A DNA stretch of 64,000 nucleotides from Pegoplata infirma (lineage: Eukaryota > Arthropoda > Insecta > Diptera > Anthomyiidae). The stretch is taken from the NCBI GenBank assembly GCA_963921195.1, contig OY992538.1, forward strand, positions 87,729,904 through 87,793,903, written 5' to 3'. Every line of letters starts with the position of its first letter. Position 1 is the stretch's first letter. Below, in pieces: positions 10,705-23,097 of this stretch. Under the pieces are notes generated by a model. That model was not told the DNA's origin. It searched no databases and saw nothing but the letters and a program-made list of their open reading frames with translations. Made by a program: the position numbers and the translations under genes.

Positions 10705-12576
10705 TTTTTTAATTTTTGTTTTTTTACGTAATTTAAAAAAAAAAACCTAAAAAAAATTATTAAAAGTGCTCTAGTATGCGATTTTTAAGTTTTAAAATTT
10801 AAATCTCATTTTGAAATTTGTTTGTACTCTTCGATTTTTTTGAAATTTTTTTGTGTAAAACATCTATCGATTCTACAAATCTTTTGCCCAGGAGGATCGT
10901 GGGATTACGATTATTACTATTTTTTAAAAATTTTTTGAAAAAATTGTATTGTAATTTTCCAATCTTAAAATTATTTATACTGCTTCAATGGTGCACCATA
11001 GAGGGGTCCTTTATAAAACCGACCCCAATTAATTTTTACGTCTTAACATTTCTTTGGAACAAACTAATACCCTGTCACCAATTTCTAAGGGGGCTCCAAC
11101 ACAAAACGAAATTTTTTAAAATTTGCTCCAACCGCTCTAACTGCCCTAATAGTGCCCTTAGAGCAACAAAATGTATGACCGACCCACAATATTTTTTTAG
11201 TCCAAACATTTTCTCTGAACACACCTACCCTCTATCTCTAATTGTTAAGGCGGTACCCATACAATTTTTTTATTTTTTGTAAATTTGTTTTATTTAATTA
11301 GCTTCTACCGGTCCAATGGTGCGTCCGAGAGGGGTCATTAGTGAGACCTACCCCCATTTATTTTTACTCTACAACATTTTTTTTAGATATACCTACGCCC
11401 AATCTCCACTCTCTAAGTAGGCTCCTATACAAAATTACATTTTTATAAAATTTGCTCCAGCTGTTATTTGTATGGGAGCCTACTTAGGGAGTGGAGATAG
11501 GGCCTAGGTATGTTTTAAAAAAATGTTGTAGGGTAAAAATAAATGGGGGTCGGTCTCGCTAATGACCCCTCTCGGACGCACCATTGGACCGGTAGAATCT
11601 AATTAAATAAAAAAAATTACAAAAAATAAAAAAAAAAATGTATGGGGACCGCCTTAACAGTTAAAGATAGAGGGTAGGTGTGTTCAGAGAAAATGTTTGA
11701 ACTAAAAAAAATATTGTGGGTTGGTCATACATTTTGTTGCTCTAAGGGCACTATTAGGGCAGTTAGAGCGGTTGGAGCAAATTTTAAAAAATGTCGTTTT
11801 GTGTGGGAGCCCCCTTAGAAATTGGAGATAGGGTATTAGTTTGTTCCAAAGAAATGCTAAGATAAAAAAATTAATGGGAGTCGGTCTTATAAAGGACCCC
11901 TCTATGACGCACCATTCGAGCAGTAGAAATGATTTTAAGATTGGAAAATTACAATAAAATTTTTTAAAAAAATTTAAAAAAATAGTAATAATCGTTATCC
12001 CACGATCCTCCTGGGCAAAAAATTTGTAGAATCGATAGAAGTTTTACACAAAAAAATTTCAAAAAAATTGAAGAGCACAAACATTTTCAAAAATGAGATT
12101 AAAATTTTAAAACTTAAAAATCGCATACTAGAGCGCTTTTAAGAATTTTTTGGGATTTTTTTAAAAGACCGTAAAAGAACAAAAATTTTGAAAAAAAAAA
12201 TTGAAATTTGGACCATTATTGAAGAAGTTATGAGTAAAAGAAGTTTGAGTAAAGGAACAAACTACCAATTTTTAAAAATTCTATATCTTTTGAACGGGTC
12301 ATCAAAAAAATCGGAAAATTTACCACGAAGGAGTTTTCGAAGGGTACTAAAAACCGTAAACAAATTGGGAAAATCTAAAAAAAAAATTTTCAAAGTGTCC
12401 GATTTGACATGGAATGCCCCATATATATTTTAAAATTTTAACCCATTTTCATTTTTTATTTACCGAAAAACATTAGTTACACAGTGATACAAAATCAAAG
12501 TTTCCGAATCGAAATGATCGTGTAAAATACTTTGAAGCTAAATTTTAATTAAATATCTACAAATTTCAACTATTGG

Positions 12577-13612
12577 GCCATTCCAGAAAATTTAGCTCAA
12601 ATTTTAGTCATTTTTGGAAATGGTGTCTCAGATTAATTTGAACCTTGACACATAGATTGCCCTCATAAATATGATATATGTAGCATTTTTTTACATTTGT
12701 TGTATTTAACGAATTATGGCGGGTCAAAGATTGACTTTTTAAGCAAAAGTAAGAAAAATACATCACGTTTGAAGAGCTGTAACTTCTTAACCAATGACCC
12801 GATTTTCACAAATTTAGGCTCATGTAAAAGCTAGGGTTCTTCTTTTAGAAAATATTTTTAAAATAACACATTTTTTTTTACAGAAATGATGCCAAAATGC
12901 AAAAACATTTTTTCTTTTCGAATATTTAAAAAAACACATCTTCGATTTTTTTTTTAAAATTCTGGTGAAAAATAACAATGTTTTGTATAACATATTCAAA
13001 ATTCAGAGTGGGATCTCCATGGGATCAAAAATTATTGTGTTTTAAGTACGAGGTTCTCATATTTTTCCTTTGAAAATTTAAATTTCTAATGTTTTGAATG
13101 TTTTTCAAAATTTTAATAGTATAATTTTCTTTGAAAATTTAAATTTTTATATTGAAGAAACATAAAATTTTAATTTTCTAAGGTAAAATTTAAGAACTTC
13201 GTACTAAAACCAGAATATTTTTTGATCCCATTGGGATCCCACTCTGAATTTGGATATGTTGTACAAAACAGTATTGTTTATTACCAAACTTTTTTTTAAA
13301 AAAATCGAAGATGTGTTTTTTTAAATATTTGCAAAAAAAAAATGTTTTTGAATTTTTGCAACACTTCTGAGAAAAAACCGTAAGCTTTTGAAAATATTTC
13401 CTAAAAGAAGAAGAATTAAGCTTTTATATGAGCCATTACTTGTGATAATCGGATTACTAGTTAAAAAGTTAGAGCACGTTAAACGCCATGTATTTTTCTG
13501 ACTTTTGCTAAAAAAGTCGAACTTTGACCCGCGATAATTTGAAAACTACAGCAAATTTTGAAAATCCAAAAATGCAACATATCTCATATAAACGTGGATA
13601 TCTATGAGCCAT
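12577..13612. mobile_element. Foldback repeat with GGGCCATTCC left end
   Basis: The left arm (from GGGCCATTCCAGAAAATTT, 12577) is mirrored by the right arm up to about 13612, with matching blocks such as 'GGGTCAAAGATTGACTTTTT' inverted as 'AAAAAGTCGAACTTTGACCC'. The right end appears cut where a CAGTGGCGTCC sequence begins. No gene. Confidence 0.65.
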
Positions 13613-14689
13613 TCTCAGTGGCGTCCAAAGGCATGTTTCCGAACAGTGGGGCGAAAATTTTTGGAATTACCCTATTTTAAAAGAGTTTTTGGGAATAAAT
13701 TGCAATAAAATAAGAAAGTTTCCAACAAATTAAGATAAAAACATTTTTGAAAAAGTCTGAAAATTTGTGGAGGTGATTTTTTGTTGAAAACAGCCAAATA
13801 TAAAATTCTTATTTTTTTTTTTTTTATAAAAAAAGTGAAAATAAATTTTTATAATTAATATTTTTTGTGCCAGACAATCAAAAATATCTTTTGTCCCAAC
13901 GGGTTAAGCCCCCAACCAATTAATTTACCTAAAATATTTTTTAAATAATGAGGGGGAAATCTTATAAAATAAATTTAAACTGAATATTAAACATGATTTT
14001 TTTTGTTATTGTCTATTATTTACTTTATATTTTTACACAATCTTTGGCGTTTTATTGTTATTTGTCTGTACTTTAGATATTTGTCATCCCATGGTTGTAA
14101 TTGTCACTCACATTTAAAGTAATTGACGTAATTTATGTTTATTTGTCGGTTTAAGTATACTGGCTCATATAATGAGTAAATAGTATGTATTTATTAAAAG
14201 CTAAATTTTTTTTCGCATTTGCTTAAGGTGGTTGAATAATTGATTTTTTTTATTTGTTTATATTTTTAGTTAACAAAAAATTCTAAGAATTTGTTTTAGA
14301 GACTTAAACGGGTTTTAGTATTTAAATTATTTTGAAATTTGTTTAGTTTTTTGTAGTTCGTGCCGAGTTAAAGATGTTATCTTATTTTTTTTTTGTGTGA
14401 ATACTATGCTTAATATATTACTAAGACGGATTTCCGATCATTATCTTAACACTTGTTTTTTTATCTGGCTGTGTTTTTGAAATTTTGGAATTTTAATGGA
14501 AATTTTGTATTTGTTTGGTAGATTTTTTATGAGTCTACAAAATAAAGGTGCAGAATGGGGGACAAAAAAAAATAAACCAAATATTATTTGCAATGAAATT
14601 TCACACAACCTTATAAGAAGCACGGATGGGATATAAAAATAAGGGTTGAGTATTTAAAGAGAAAGAGCCATTTTCAAAAATTTCTTAGA
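13613..14689. other. AT-rich DNA, lone CAGTGGCG terminus
   Basis: CAGTGGCGTCCAAAGGC at 13617 looks like a hAT-type end, but I could not find its partner. The rest is AT-rich with no convincing frame. Confidence 0.4.
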
Positions 14690-15067
14690 TCTTTAGCCAA
14701 AGCAAAGTTTTTTAGAAAAAATAATGTTATATTACTTTGCTATTCCATGCAAAACGAATTGAAATATCAGCCGAGGACCCCATTAAAATACCAAAACAAC
14801 TGTACATTTCGTAAGTGAGTTCAAAAATAAGTGCAAAAAAGTGTTTTTACATTTTGGAGAGTATAAAAGATTCGGCACCAAAGAATATAACACTCTCACT
14901 TGTTTTATGTACATTTGATAAACAAATGGAAAATTTTTATGCGAAAAGCTTAGACTTGATGAAAAAGTAGTTTTGCTAAAAAAAATATTTTTTTTTCACA
15001 AAAAACAAAATTATGTAAAAATGAACTCAAAATTTTTGGTGAAAAAAAATTTTGATGAAAAAAAGTT
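14690..15067 (-). repeat. Inverted copy of the 2510-2900 block
   Basis: Blocks such as 'GCCAAAGCAAAGTTTTTTAG', 'CTTTGCTATTCCATGC' and 'GAAAAGCTTAGACTTGAT' occur here in reverse complement to 2590-2880 and 16760-16950. It abuts the CATGATAATG element, so it is likely a flanking arm of the same compound repeat. Confidence 0.65.
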
Positions 15068-15209
15068 TTAACATGATAATGTTTTTAGGCTGGTGTCTAA
15101 TTTTAAAAAAGTTGCAGGACGCTACCTCAGTTTGACTATATAAGCTAACAATTAAAGAAAAAGAAAACAAGAATTACTATTTTCATTTTCTTAAAACCAA
15201 AAATTTTAA

Positions 15210-15384
15210 GCGTCCAACCTGAATCAAATTGCGTCGCGTAAGGCGTAACGCCCAATAATTTTTCGTCTCTAATATTTAAATGTGACGTACCTAAATCAAA
15301 CGGACGTAAAAATTTAAAATTTGATGTGTTTGTTTTTGTTTTTTTTTACGTCTTGCGCGACGCAATTTGATTCAGGTTCGACCC
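15210..15384. mobile_element. 175-bp MITE with TAA duplication (Harbinger-like)
   Basis: Ends GCGTCCAACCTGAATCAAAT and, inverted, GGGTCGAACCTGAATCAAAT share a run through TTGCGTCGCG. TAA flanks both sides (15207-15209 and 15385-15387). The mirror arm of the host foldback, near 19535-19550, keeps the uninterrupted site. A 3-bp TWA duplication fits PIF/Harbinger-type mobilisation. Confidence 0.75.
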
Positions 15385-15665
15385 TAATAACTTAGGTTTG
15401 TAACATGGATAATAATTCACCTCGTGGTGAATAAACCCGTTTTTCACCAGCTGGTGAATAAAAAATAACATAATTATTTTTCAAACAAAAATTTTTTTTT
15501 TCATCAAATTTTTTTTTTATCAATTTTTTTTTTTTCATCAATTTTTTTTTCATCAATTTTTTTTCATCAACTTTTTTTCAATTAAATTTTTTTTTTCATC
15601 AAACTTTTTTTCATCAATTTTTTTTCATAAATTTTTTTTTCATCACACTTTTTTTTATCATTTTT

Positions 15666-16332
15666 ATACCCTCCAACCACAGTATGGGGGTATACTCACT
15701 TTGTCATTCCGTTTGTAACGCATAAAAATATCGGTCGGGGACCCCATAAAGTATATATATTATTGATCTATGATCGATTCTAAGTCGTTCTATGAATGTC
15801 CGTCCGTCCGTCCGTCTGTATAAAACACGATTCAGTCCAAAATAAAAGAGCTAGACCCCTGAAAATTGGCAAGAATATGTCTAATGTTCATAGGCCGGTT
15901 AAGTTCGGAAATGGGCAAAATCGGGCCAGGGGAAAAAAAGTTCCCCTTTAACGAACTAAAAAAACCTCTTAAAAAACGACATTTTTATATCTTTTTTTTG
16001 CCATTTTTTTTAAACAAATGAAACCGTTTTGTGTCAGAAGGGGTTTTAAACTCCTGCACTTAGACCAAGGGGGCTGTAAAATTTCGTTTTTTTCTGCCCG
16101 CCCCCTTTTGTGGGCGTGGTTTTAAAAAATCATTAAAATAATGAGAAAATGGTATTACTAAATTGCAAAAAGAATAATAAATAAATTAGTTAACATTTAT
16201 CGCGATGGGAAAGTATCCCTCACCTCACAAAAACCCCCCACAAAAAACGACCCTGGATTTTTTTATATGTTTAAACATGTTGGAGGGTATCATAGATTCG
16301 GCATAGCCGAATTTAACACTCTCACTTGTTTT
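15666..16332 (+). mobile_element. mini-me / INE-1-like element
   Basis: Starts TACCCTCCAACC, carries TCATTCCGTTTGTAAC, a short (GTCC)n tract at 15797-15815 and a 3' hairpin TTCGGCATAGCCGAA at 16298-16312, and ends CACTTGTTTTT. It is diverged from the 10029 and 49659 copies in the middle. Non-coding. Confidence 0.8.
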
Positions 16333-16339
16333 TGTTAAA

Positions 16340-16720
16340 TTTTATTTTTTTTATCAAATTTTTTTTTTTTTCATCAATTTTTGTTTTCATTAATTTTTTT
16401 CTATAATTTTTTTCATCAATTTTTTTATCATTTTTTTTTCATCAAATTTTTTTTCATTTTTTTCATAAATTTCTTTTTTTTAATATTTTTTTTTCATCAA
16501 CATTTTTTTTCATAATTTTTTTTTCATCAAACTTTTTTTTCCATCATTTTTTTTATCAATTTTTTTCGTCAAATTTTTTTATCAAATTTTTTATTATTAA
16601 TTTTTTTCTCACCAAAAAATTTTTTTTTTCGTCAATTTTTTTTTACATTAAAAAATTTTTCCTTTCGTCAAAAAAATTCATCAAAACTTTTTTTCATCAA
16701 ATTTTTTTTTTTCACGAAAT
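16340..16720. repeat. T-rich (CATCAA) microsatellite
   Basis: Same repeat as 1921-2580. It continues the microsatellite interrupted by the mini-me at 15666. Confidence 0.85.
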
Positions 16721-17029
16721 TTTATTTTTCGTGAAAAAAATCATTTTTTTTACCAAAACTACTTTTTCACCAAGTCTAAGCTTTTCGCATAAAAATTTTC
16801 CATTTGTTTATCAAATGTACATAAAACAAGTGAGAGTGTTATATTCTTTGGTGCCGAATCTTTTATACTTTCCAAAATGTAAAAACTCTTTTGATTTTTT
16901 AATGGGGTCATGACTGATATTTCAATTCGTTTTGCATGGAATAGCAAAGTAATATAAGAAGAATTCCAAAATTTTTGACTACAAAAAAAACACTTTTTCG
17001 GCCTTACCTATTTCAATTGTCTTAAAAAT

Positions 17030-18690
17030 TGATAAATATATTCTTCTGAATTTTATTAAATTTCGGTTTTTGTTATTTAGTCAAAATTGTGAATGGTTCG
17101 CGTTTTATCGCTGTTCAAAGTGGGTATTTTGCAACAATTTCATGAAAAATACATAATGTTTAAATGATCGTATCTTTGGAACGCATCATCCGATTGTCAC
17201 GAAATAAAGAGCAAAATAATGGTTATGTCCTGTTCTTAAAATATAATTTTGAAAAAGGATAGGATCCTTTGCAAAAAGGATATTGAAACTAAAAAAATAT
17301 CCTTAATTTGCAAATATCTCAAAATAAGTATCTTTAATTTTCCTATATTTTTTTGCACATATAGCCCCAAATGTACTTAACAACATATGCAAATCCCAAA
17401 TTGGGGTGATAAGCGGTTTAATTATAAACGAGGTTTCATGAAACGAAATTTCCAACAAATCCTTCATTCATTATTTTTATATCAGTTCATAACTTTACCC
17501 GCAATAGGCAAACAAGGAAAAACTATTTTTTTATTAACAAAGCTCATTTTTAAAAAAATTTAAAAAACAGAAATCGTAAAAAATTACCGATTTTTTTTTA
17601 TTTTTTCATGTATATTCATATAATTTGTGATAACTTCGGAGTAAACCTATAGATTTTCATCAAATCAACTTTATTATATTTCTAAATGTTCAGGCTTTGC
17701 AGATAAATAAAAAACCGTAATTAATTTCAAAGATTTCTATTTCTTGAAGTTTTTTTAAATAATGTGTTAATCAAAAAACTTATTTTAGTCATATGTTTGC
17801 CTATTGAACGGAAAGCTTTGAACTGATGAAAAAATTATGAATGTAGGGTTTGTTGGAAATTTGATTGTCTTTAATTTGGTTCTTATTGCGAAAAGATCAG
17901 ATGAAAGGAACTCAAGATATAAGAAAAATTGTCAAAATACCTCCAAATAACGCTAAAAAAATTATTTGCGTGTAAAGCTATGAACTGATGGAAACATGAT
18001 GAATGTAGGATTTGTTGGAAATTTGATTGTCTTTAATTTGTTTTGTATTGCGATAAGATCAGACAAACAGAACTTAAGATAGAAGAAAAATAGTCAAAAT
18101 ACCTCCAAAAAACGCTAAAAAATTCATTAAACAAAAACGTATTCGCGAAATGTTCTTTTAATGAAATTTTTGATTTTAGCGGTATAAAATACATATAAAA
18201 AAACATTCGCAGTTATTGTGCAGAAATTGTTTTTCATTTGTAAACAAGAGTTATTAACAAAAATCAATAAGTCGTTTCAGGAACCACGTTTATAATAAAA
18301 CCGCTGATCACCCCAATTTGGGATTTGCATATGTTGTTAAGTACATTTTGGGCAATATGTGCAAAAAAATATAGGAAAATTAAAGATACGCATTTTGAGA
18401 TATTTGCAAATTAAGGACTTTTTTTTAATTTCAATATCCTTTTTCAAAGGATCCTATCCTTTTTCAAAATTATATTTTAAGAACAGGACATAACCATTAT
18501 ATTGCTCTTTATTTCGTGACAATCGGATGATGCGTTCCAAAGATACGATCATTTAAACATTATGTATTTTTCATAAAATTGTTGTAAAATACCAACTTTG
18601 AACAGCGATAAAACGCGAACCATTCACAATTTCGACTAAATAACAAAAACCGAAATTCAATAAAAATCAGAAGAAGGGATATGTTAAGTT
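17030..18690. repeat. ~1.65-kb near-perfect palindrome
   Basis: The left arm (about 17030-17850) and right arm (about 17880-18690) are reverse complements with only scattered differences. Examples are 'GGATAGGATCCTTTGC' against 'AAAGGATCCTATCC', and 'CCCAAATTGGGGTGAT' against 'ATCACCCCAATTTGGG'. The turn is near 17870 with almost no spacer. Related sequence occurs near 33950-34700. Non-coding. Confidence 0.75.
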
Positions 18691-18869
18691 TTGGATAAAT
18701 TGAACCACCATCGGCTGATTGCCTATGCTATTTAAAATGGAACCAGTCATAACATTATTTTTTCTAAAAAAACTTTGCTTTGGCAACTACACCCAAATCT
18801 TCCGCAAAACATTATCATGATTTAATGTTTTGGGCAAGAGCACAAAATTCGCAGGCATTTTTGATGAAT

Positions 18870-19450
18870 TTTTTTTGATGAAAAGAAAAATTTTTTGATG
18901 TAAAAAAAATTGATGAAAAAAAATATGAAAAAAAAAAATTTTTTGGTGAGAAAAAAATTGATAAAAAAAATTTAATAAAAAAAGATGAAAAAAACATTTA
19001 TTAAAAAAAAAAATTATGAAAAAAAAAATTTATAAAAAAAAAATAATAAAAAAAATGGATGAAAAAAAAAAATTTGATAAAAAAAAAAAATTTGATGACA
19101 AAAAAAATTTGATAAAAAAAATGATAAAAAATTTTATGAGAAAAAAAAATTCGATGAAAAAAAAATTGATGAAAAAGAAAAAAATTGATGAGAAAAAAAT
19201 TGATAAAAAAAAAATTGATGAAAAAAAAAATTTTTGATGAAAAAAAAATGCTGAAAAAAAAATTGATGAAAAAAAAATTGACAAAAAACAAAATTTGATA
19301 AAAAAAAAAATTTGATGAAAAAAAAAATTGATGAAAAAAAAAATGATGCAAAAAAACAATTGATGGAAAAAAAAACTTGATGGAAAAAAATTGATAACAA
19401 AAAAAAAAAAAAAATTGATGAAAAAAAAAAATTTGATACAAAAAAAAATT
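18870..19450. repeat. A-rich (TTGATGAAAAAAAAA)n microsatellite
   Basis: Reverse complement of the T-rich repeat at 1921-2580. It contains almost no C on the plus strand. Several overlapping open frames exist here only because of composition. Confidence 0.95.
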
Positions 19451-19762
19451 TTTTTATTTTACTTTTTATTCACCAGCTGGTGAAAAACGGTTTTAGTCAC
19501 CACGTGGTGAATTATTATCGAAGTTACAAACCCAAGTAATTAAAATTTTTGGTCTTATGAAAATGAAAATAGTAATTCTTGTTTTCTTTTTCGTTAATTG
19601 TTAGCTGAGGTGGCGTCCTGCAACTTTTTTAAAATTAGACACCAGCCTAAAAACATTATCATGTTAAAAAATTACCCCATAAAAATTAGCCCCATAAACT
19701 AGACCCACTAACCTTCATGTATTTTGAGCTTCAAGATATCAAAGCTTTATTAATCTGATATA

Positions 19763-21092
19763 ACCCAGCAGAAATTTTGCTGAACTGGCAGAAGATTTTG
19801 GAAAGGAAACTCGAGTCAAGGAGCGCATCCAAACCTGCTAAATTCATGCATGATTCTCTAAGGCGATGTCACACTTTAGAGCGCTAGTTGGATGCACATA
19901 AAAAGCGCTCTTAAGATGCACTGAAATTAGGTTTCTTAGAGATACAGTAAAGATGCAGTGAATTCATGTATCTTTTCAGAGCTGATTTAAGCAGAATAAA
20001 GATGAAATACATTTGACTATTTCTGAAATACAATTGGAAAATCTGAAATACAATTGGCTATTTTTTAAAAACATTTGGAAAATCTTAAATACAATTGACT
20101 AGTTCAGAAAATCCGTTAAATATTTATGAAATAAAAATATTTTTTTAGTTTATTTTGTAGTATTGTTAAAAAAAAAAAAAATAAAGATTTTTATGTAAAA
20201 AAAAGTTCAAAAGTCTGACTACACCATTTTCACTATTATTTCAGAAAATACTAAATTTATTTCCGAAATTTCCATTTTTATTTCAGAAATTTCTATTTTG
20301 ATATCAGAAATTCCCATTTATATTTCAGAAACATTTTTTTATGTTTCAGAAATTTTCAACTGTGTTTAAGAAATTTCCGTTTGTATTCCAAAATTTTTAT
20401 AAATGATGGAAATATAAAAAGAAAATTTTGAAATACAAATAGAAATAGAAATTTTTGAAATACAATTGGAAATTTGTAAAATATACGTGGATTTTTTTAT
20501 TTTTTTGTTTAATTTAAATAAAATTTTCTTAATAGCAATTTAAAATTTTGAAATGCAAATGGACATTTTTTGAAATACAAATGGAATTTTCTAAAAAGAA
20601 TTTAGAAAATTTTGGAAATACAAATTTAAATTTCTGTAATACAATTGGAAATTTCTGAAACATAAATAGAAATTTCTGTATTAAGTATAAATGGAAATTT
20701 CTGATATATAAATAGAAATTTTTAAATACATATAAATGGAAATTTATTTATTCTTTGAAATAACAAAAAATCATTTGCTGTTTTTTGGTCGTCCTATTCG
20801 CCATCATTCAAATGTGTTAAAGATGTTATGTTTGAAGCACTTTTTGCAGCGCCGATTAATGCGAAATAATGATGCAGTCAAATCATGTGTCTTTGTCCAA
20901 AACTCAATATTTTTAAAAATTTTAAAAAGGAAAGCAATTATGAGATTTTATTAAAAAATAATTTTATGTTGTAAGTTATTAAAAATTTTTCCCCTTACTT
21001 TTACTGCATCCTCAAGAGCGCTCTTTGGATGCGCTTCGGTATGCTATAAAAAGATGCTGTGTCGCCAAAATCTTGATTTATTTTTGCTGGGA
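19763..21092. mobile_element. Repeat bounded by CCCAGCA...TGCTGGG
   Basis: CCCAGCAGAAATTTTGCTG near 19768 and TATTTTTGCTGGG near 21090 form short inverted ends. Subterminal 'GAGCGC...GGATGC' motifs recur on both sides. Similar sequence lies at 30590-30785. I cannot define a target duplication. Confidence 0.5.
20030..20760. repeat. Degenerate repeat of GAAATACAAATGGAAATTT
   Basis: Irregular ~25-30-bp units, first in one orientation, then reversed, then back. A mixed inverted and direct minisatellite of low homogeneity. Confidence 0.7.
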
Positions 21093-21167
21093 ACAGTACA
21101 GATATGCTATGAGATGAGTAACTTTTTTAAAGCAATAAATTTAAAATACTCTATTATGACAATATCA

Positions 21168-21230
21168 TAAAAAAAATTTAGATTCTGAGACCTTTTTTCT
21201 ATAGAAAAAAATTTTAGATTTTTTAATTTA
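21168..21230. repeat. Short fragment of the palindromic satellite
   Basis: 'TTAGATTCTGAGACCTTTTT' and 'CTATAGAAAAA' match the satellites at 4320 and 35440. Probably a stray fragment. The rest of 21093-21659 shows nothing recognisable. Confidence 0.6.
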
Positions 21231-22659
21231 ATGTTTGGTTGGAAAGGAGGGGGGGGAGTATTGTGTGAATTTTTGTAAATATTTTTAATGTTAACTTCCA
21301 AATCGAAAACCAAAAATAAAGTTTTTTTTCTAAAAGAATTTTTCAATTAAAAAATGCTATAGTATTTAAATCAGGCGTGGATCCAGCTTTTTTGCTCAAC
21401 ATTTTTTTACGATTTACTTCATAAATAAGGCCGTTACGTCATGTAAACGGGCCTATTCACAGTTAGTACTGACTATGTCTGTCATAAACCAATTTTTAAG
21501 ATTGATCAATATTTTCTTATACAAACCACCAAAAAACATTAAAAAATTTATTTGCAAATTTTAAGACCTGCTCTCGAGACAATTATAAAATTGACAAATA
21601 AAATCTAAAATTTTTGAAATTTGTTGTATGTAGGTTTGTATAGAAAAATATTGATATACATTAGAGTTAGGGTTTCTATTCGGGAAAAATTTCCCGGGAA
21701 TTCCCGGGAAATATTTTTCTTAAAATCCCGGTATTTTTTCTTCGGGAAATTTCGGGAATTCGTCGCTAATTTTTTAATAAAAATATATTTAATTTACACA
21801 TTTTTAACACAATCTTAAATGATTTAATAAAAATGTCATTAAAACTTTGAAAGAATTAAACTTTTTAAAGAAGAACTAGTGAGGATATGCTTCAGCTTGC
21901 ATATTATTTAGGCCTCATAATTATTTTTCTTTAATCTTTTCACTTCAAATGTTTGTTGAGTTGAGAGTGGGTTGTACAAGCCTAAAAATAAGTAAATTTT
22001 TCTAGGCAAGTCCATGGCGCTCAGACTTAAAATAGTCCATTGTACCGTATCAAATGTTTGTTGCAAATTGGCAAAAGTTTTTTTTATCTAAAATTCCAAT
22101 GATTTCTTCTTTACGAAATTTAGTATTTCATATTCAGAACAACAATCTTTATAGTGCTTAAACAAACCTGCTTTTCAGCTTAAAATTTTATATATGAAGT
22201 AAAAGCCTGATATCTATCGGCCGTGAAAAAACATATTTTGTAACGAACCATGGCTGCCGCGAGTTCTATCCCAGCAACAAGTGAAAATACGTCGTTACAA
22301 TGGCTATATAGTACATTGGTGTTCTCATTTTGGCCGGAATGCCTTAAACCAATTAATTTTAATAATTCGAAAGTTTAATTAAATATATCTTCAAGATACA
22401 ATTTTCTTACGGTTGGCGTAGTCAAAATTAGAAATATTTTCCAAAAAGTTATTAAAACCGTATTTGAAGCAAAATATGGTATTTCAGAATTGTGAACAAT
22501 TTTGCATGGAGTGGAAATACTAAAACTATGATAAGGTCCAATATTTCTACAAAAAATAGATTTTATGAACTTTCTACGTATATTTTAGAGGTTAGTAAAA
22601 CTATTTTACAAAAGAATTCATCTAAAATGCCCAAGCAGAAATTGACGACGGTTATAAAA

Positions 22660-22850
22660 AAAAAGCGTTCTGAAAGCACTGTAACAAAAAAAGAACGTTC
22701 TCAAAACGTTATTTTCGAACGCTTTGCGAGCGTTTTCGAAAAGCGTTCTGAAAGCACTGTAACAAAAAAAAGCATTCTCAAAACGCTTTATTCGAACGCC
22801 TTGAGAGCGTTTTCGAAATGCGTTTTGAAAGCACTTTATTAACAAAATAC
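22660..22850. repeat. Imperfect ~90-bp duplication rich in GCGTTCTGAAAGCACT
   Basis: 'AGCGTTCTGAAAGCACTGTAAC' occurs at 22672 and 22743, separated by inverted 'CGAACGCTTTGCGAGCGTTTTCG'. Comparable 'ACGTTCTGAAAGCACTTT' motifs appear at 41385-41530 near the other end of the 20-kb interval. These look like subterminal repeats, and the open frame over them is not a gene. Confidence 0.6.
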
Positions 22851-23097
22851 ATGTTCGTTTCAAAATTAAATGGTTTTAAAGCAGTTTTTGCAAACGTTTT
22901 TAAATTTTTTTCGTAGTACATACAAGTATAGTATTTTTTAGATTATACTCAATTTTAAACAAATTGTTATAAAAACATTTTGTTAAATCAAATTAAATAA
23001 TTTTTCCCTACCACCACATTGAAAACGCAAAATTTTGAAAACATAAAACATTTTTTAATTTGTAAATCTATTTTAAGTTTTATTATTATCATTTATG

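Larger units (their letters stand above)
9800..12432. mobile_element. GGGGCATTCC foldback element, ~2.6 kb
   Basis: The left end TATGGGGCATTCCATGTCAA and the right end TTGACATGGAATGCCCCATA are inverted. Arms of several hundred bp follow, including 'CGGACACTTTGAA' and the inverted 'CATCAAAAAAATC' block. The arms contain ~170-bp repeats (10980-11480 and inverted 11460-11940). A mini-me element (10029-10704) is inserted in the left arm only. Open frames at 9815, 9956 and 12188 are mirror translations of the arms, not genes. A second copy lies at about 50755-52630, and lone termini are at 27110-27133 and 44560-44588. Confidence 0.75.
15072..19663. mobile_element. 4.6-kb TTAA-flanked foldback element
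   Basis: CATGATAATGTTTTTAGGCT opens the element and its reverse complement closes it. TTAA lies on both sides (15068-15071 and 19664-19667). The terminal ~250 bp are inverted copies, including the 'CACCAGCTGGTGAAT' block. It contains a 175-bp MITE, a mini-me, AT microsatellites and a ~1.65-kb palindrome. No transposase is seen. TTAA duplication is the piggyBac hallmark, but the terminal bases differ from the usual CCC, so assignment is cautious. Confidence 0.75.

Noticed and set aside
19001..19441. A 146-residue minus-strand frame and overlapping frames rich in Phe, Ile and Lys
   Set aside because: They are translations of the (TTGATGAAAAAAAAA)n microsatellite and occur in several frames at once.
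22492..22842. 116-residue plus-strand frame with repeated KRSESTVTKK
   Set aside because: It is created by a DNA duplication of GCGTTCTGAAAGCACT-type subterminal repeats. The opposite strand is open as well.
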